Source of the DNA: Mycobacterium sp.
Lineage (GTDB): Bacteria; Actinomycetota; Actinomycetes; Mycobacteriales; Mycobacteriaceae
DNA length: 64,000 nt
Assembly (NCBI RefSeq): GCF_002863225.1
Contig: NZ_PKEK01000049.1
Location: 112,115-176,114 of the forward strand
Direction: 5' to 3'
Under the pieces are notes generated by a model. It saw only the letters and a list, made by a program, of their open reading frames with translations. It was not told the origin of the DNA and made no database searches. Position numbers and translations under genes: made by a program. Positions 62,025-64,000 of the stretch are shown one piece after another (position 1 is the stretch's first letter; each line of letters opens with the position of its first letter).

Positions 62025-62485
62025 TGACGGGGATGCCGAACCGGCCCACAATCGACACCGACAGCGAGTCGTGGTGGGCCGCCGTGCAGGACCACACGCT
62101 GATGGTGAACAACTGCCGAAGCTGCACGCGCACATCGCTGTACGTGCGGCCGTTCTGCCCGCACTGCTGGAGCGAAGATGTCGCACTGGCGCCGGCCAGC
62201 GGACGTGCCCGGCTCTACACGTGGAGCGTGATCCATCAGAACGCCGCACCGTTCGCCGAGCGCACCCCGTACGCGTTGGCGATGGTGGATCTGTTCGAAG
62301 GGCCACGCATCATGACCGTCGTCGAGGACTGTTCCTTCGATGAGCTGCGCGCCGATCTGGAACTCGTCCTGGCCTTTCGGGACGACGACGACGGCTTCGT
62401 CGTCCCGGTGTTCCGACCGGCTGCCGACGGAGCGGCGTCAGCGGGCAACCACTCGCTCGGCGAGCACCCGCGGCCGGCCGGCTGA
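62024..62485 (+). CDS. DUF35 OB-fold/zinc-ribbon protein, partner of the thiolase-like enzyme
   Basis: A 153-residue protein with a rubredoxin-like zinc ribbon (CRSC...FCPHCW) followed by an OB fold (LYTWSVIHQNAAPF, TPYALAMVDLFEGPRIMTVV). DUF35 proteins bind acyl-CoA and form complexes with thiolase-fold or MaoC-type enzymes. Two start codons overlap the upstream stop: the ATG at 62024 has GGGGAGG at better spacing than the one at 62021. The last 48 bases overlap the convergent ligase gene. Confidence 0.87.
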   Translation: MTGMPNRPTIDTDSESWWAAVQDHTLMVNNCRSCTRTSLYVRPFCPHCWSEDVALAPASGRARLYTWSVIHQNAAPFAERTPYALAMVDLFEGPRIMTVVEDCSFDELRADLELVLAFRDDDDGFVVPVFRPAADGAASAGNHSLGEHPRPAG

Positions 62486-63997
62486 ACGTCGGTCCAGCGT
62501 GCTGCGCTCCACTTTTCCGTTGGCGTTGACCGGCAGCGGCTGGTCCCAGAACACCAACTCCTCGGGCAGCTTGTATTTGGGCAGTCCCGCCGACAACAGA
62601 GCGTCCGCCACGGTCGTCAACGACATGTCGACGTTGGCGTCCAGCACCACTGCGACGGCCAACCGCTCCCCTGTCGTTGCGTCGGCAACCGAGTACGCGG
62701 CGCACTCGCGGACCCCGGCGATCCGCGCCACCGCCTCCTCGACCTCCGCAGCGGGAATCTTCAATCCGTTGCGAATCACGATGTCTCGCAGCCGTCCCAC
62801 GATGCGCACCCGCTCACCGGTGAGATCGGCGACGTCGCCGGTGCGGAACCACTCGCCGTCGAATGCCTGCGCGTCGTCCTCGGAATCGGTGTAGCCGAGG
62901 AACGCGTGCGGCCCGCGGATGCAGCATTCCGTGGGATCAGCCGCCGAACCCATCCGCACCTGCACGTCGGCGAGTGGAACGCCGTCATCGGCATGACGCA
63001 CGGCGCGGTCCTCGGCCCGCAGACCCGACGTGCTCACCGGCACTTCGGACGAGCCGTAGGCCCGCATCACCACGATGCCGAAGTCTTCGATGCGCTCGAC
63101 GATTCGACGATCCAGCATGGTGCCGCCGAGGTAGACGGCACGCAGCGGAATGTGCATCCCGCGCGCGACAGCCTCGTCGATCAGCCGATCGAGCAGACGG
63201 TCAGGGCCGCCGTACCACGTAGCGCCGGAGTCGACCAGCAGCTCACACGTGGCGGAGGGGTCCCAGCGGTCCTCCAGTACCACCGGGGCCGCCAACATCG
63301 GGCCGATGAACAGCGCCTGCACCACTCCGGTGACCGACGCCAACGGGCTGACCAGAAAGATTCGGTCATCGACACTCAAGCCGGTGGCTGCGATGTAGTT
63401 GGCCGACGCCTTCCCCAGCGTGCTCAGCGAGTGGACGACGCCTTTGGGCTTGGACGTGGTGCCCGATGTGTAGAGCACGAAGCACGGCTCGTCGGCGGCA
63501 CGTTCAGACTGATGCGGTTCGACATCAGCGAAGCCGTCCCCGCCGGGGAGGCTCACCCACGTGCATCGCCGACGCAGTTCGGAATCGACTGCCGGCGCCC
63601 AATTCGGGGCTAGACCGAACCGAGCACCGGTGCGCGCAATGATGTCGCCGACCTGCGCGGTCCCCGCGCTACGCGGCACCAGAAGGACGGTCGCATCCAG
63701 GCGGAGGGTTGCGTGAATGGCGACGGCACAGTCGATGTCGTTGCCGACCACCAGCACCACAGGCGACGACGCCTCGATCCCGGCCGCGGCCAGGGTTCGG
63801 CATGCCCGGTCGATGCGATGGTCCAGGTCGGCAAAGGTGACTTCGGTGTCGCGATCCCGCAAGGCGAGCCGGTCAGGGTGACGTGCGGCCGCGTCCCGCA
63901 CCACGTCCATCGGCCGCGCCGACCAGAAACCGGCGTCGCGGTACCGAGGCCTCAGCGCTGCCCCGCGTGCGTGCGCATGTCGCAGCAGCTCAACCAC
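62438..63997 (-). CDS. Acyl-CoA synthetase / AMP-dependent ligase (start at window edge)
   Basis: A 519-residue ANL-superfamily enzyme that activates a carboxylic acid with ATP and CoA. The P-loop motif is YTSGTTSKPKG (residues 176-186), followed by RAYGSSEVPVST, GEWFRTGDVADL and the C-terminal catalytic Lys495 in NANGKVERS. The N-terminal YRDAGFWSARPMDVVRDAA resembles dihydroxybenzoate-AMP-ligase-like enzymes. A GTG at 63997 could be the start, but the reading frame stays open to the window end, so the gene may be slightly longer. Likely first step of the catabolic cluster. Confidence 0.87.
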   Translation of the reverse strand: MVELLRHAHARGAALRPRYRDAGFWSARPMDVVRDAAARHPDRLALRDRDTEVTFADLDHRIDRACRTLAAAGIEASSPVVLVVGNDIDCAVAIHATLRLDATVLLVPRSAGTAQVGDIIARTGARFGLAPNWAPAVDSELRRRCTWVSLPGGDGFADVEPHQSERAADEPCFVLYTSGTTSKPKGVVHSLSTLGKASANYIAATGLSVDDRIFLVSPLASVTGVVQALFIGPMLAAPVVLEDRWDPSATCELLVDSGATWYGGPDRLLDRLIDEAVARGMHIPLRAVYLGGTMLDRRIVERIEDFGIVVMRAYGSSEVPVSTSGLRAEDRAVRHADDGVPLADVQVRMGSAADPTECCIRGPHAFLGYTDSEDDAQAFDGEWFRTGDVADLTGERVRIVGRLRDIVIRNGLKIPAAEVEEAVARIAGVRECAAYSVADATTGERLAVAVVLDANVDMSLTTVADALLSAGLPKYKLPEELVFWDQPLPVNANGKVERSTLDRRSAGRPRVLAERVVAR

Positions 63998-64000
63998 GGC

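Noticed and set aside
1..64000. CRISPR array, insertion sequence, integrase or prophage
   Set aside because: No regularly spaced repeats, transposase or integrase motifs, or terminal inverted repeats were seen; the only tandem repeat is the MIRU at 18080-18207.

Overview
The window is high-GC DNA from a mycobacterium. The evidence is an intact FAS-II operon (fabD-acpM-kasA-kasB-accD6) behind aceE and a MabR-type regulator, plus mscR, the mannosyltransferase gene mgtA, a PE-PPE-domain protein, a MIRU-type repeat, many GTG/TTG starts, and several likely leaderless promoters. Gene order from about 2.8 to 22.4 kb follows the M. tuberculosis Rv2238c-Rv2260 neighbourhood as I remember it, with some genes missing (nothing lies between accD6 and glpD). 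A type III glutamine synthetase and a large catabolic region suggest a metabolically versatile non-tuberculous species. No CRISPR array, prophage, insertion sequence or rRNA was seen. One tRNA gene (Val, anticodon UAC) is present.

Layout. 0-4.4 kb: end of an oxidoreductase gene, a DUF4239 membrane protein, small conserved proteins, a thioesterase, tRNA-Val, then ahpE with a DUF3052 gene, and a lipoprotein. 4.6-14.3 kb: aceE, mabR with a perfect 25-bp operator-like inverted repeat in front of fabD, and the FAS-II operon, closed by a strong hairpin. 14.4-22.4 kb: glpD with a TetR gene, divergent from an alkyl-DHAP-synthase-like flavoprotein coupled to a diacylglycerol kinase across an in-frame MIRU repeat, then DUF3145, a serine beta-lactamase-like protein, mscR and an MBL hydrolase. 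22.4-47.3 kb is mixed: an Hsp70-like membrane protein, a Tat-exported catalase-like protein with cytochrome b561, a Na+/H+ antiporter, mgtA, an aldo/keto reductase, a transglutaminase, GSIII, a KshA-like Rieske oxygenase with TetR and a fabG3-like SDR, catalase, the DNA glycosylase Nei, and PknH-sensor-like lipoproteins.

47.3-64 kb looks like accessory catabolism. A MarR gene is followed by a SnoaL-like gene and an SDR gene, each preceded by the same GGTGA-N4-TCACC palindrome. Next comes an acyl-CoA cluster: a DapB-like oxidoreductase with a nitroreductase; a frameshifted enoyl-CoA hydratase with a thioesterase; two divergent acyl-CoA dehydrogenases; TetR; an amidohydrolase; a reverse-strand set of enoyl-CoA hydratase, D-2-hydroxyacid dehydrogenase, TauD-like dioxygenase and HpcH/HpaI aldolase; a thiolase-fold/DUF35 pair lacking the thiolase cysteine (probably a retro-aldolase); and an acyl-CoA ligase. 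Three promoter regions share a TTCTCA-AAT-AGCGAGAAT-like operator, which suggests that the local TetR controls them as one regulon. I infer CoA-dependent degradation of a branched or cyclic carboxylic acid; the substrate is unknown. No stretch above 300 bases lacks a gene.
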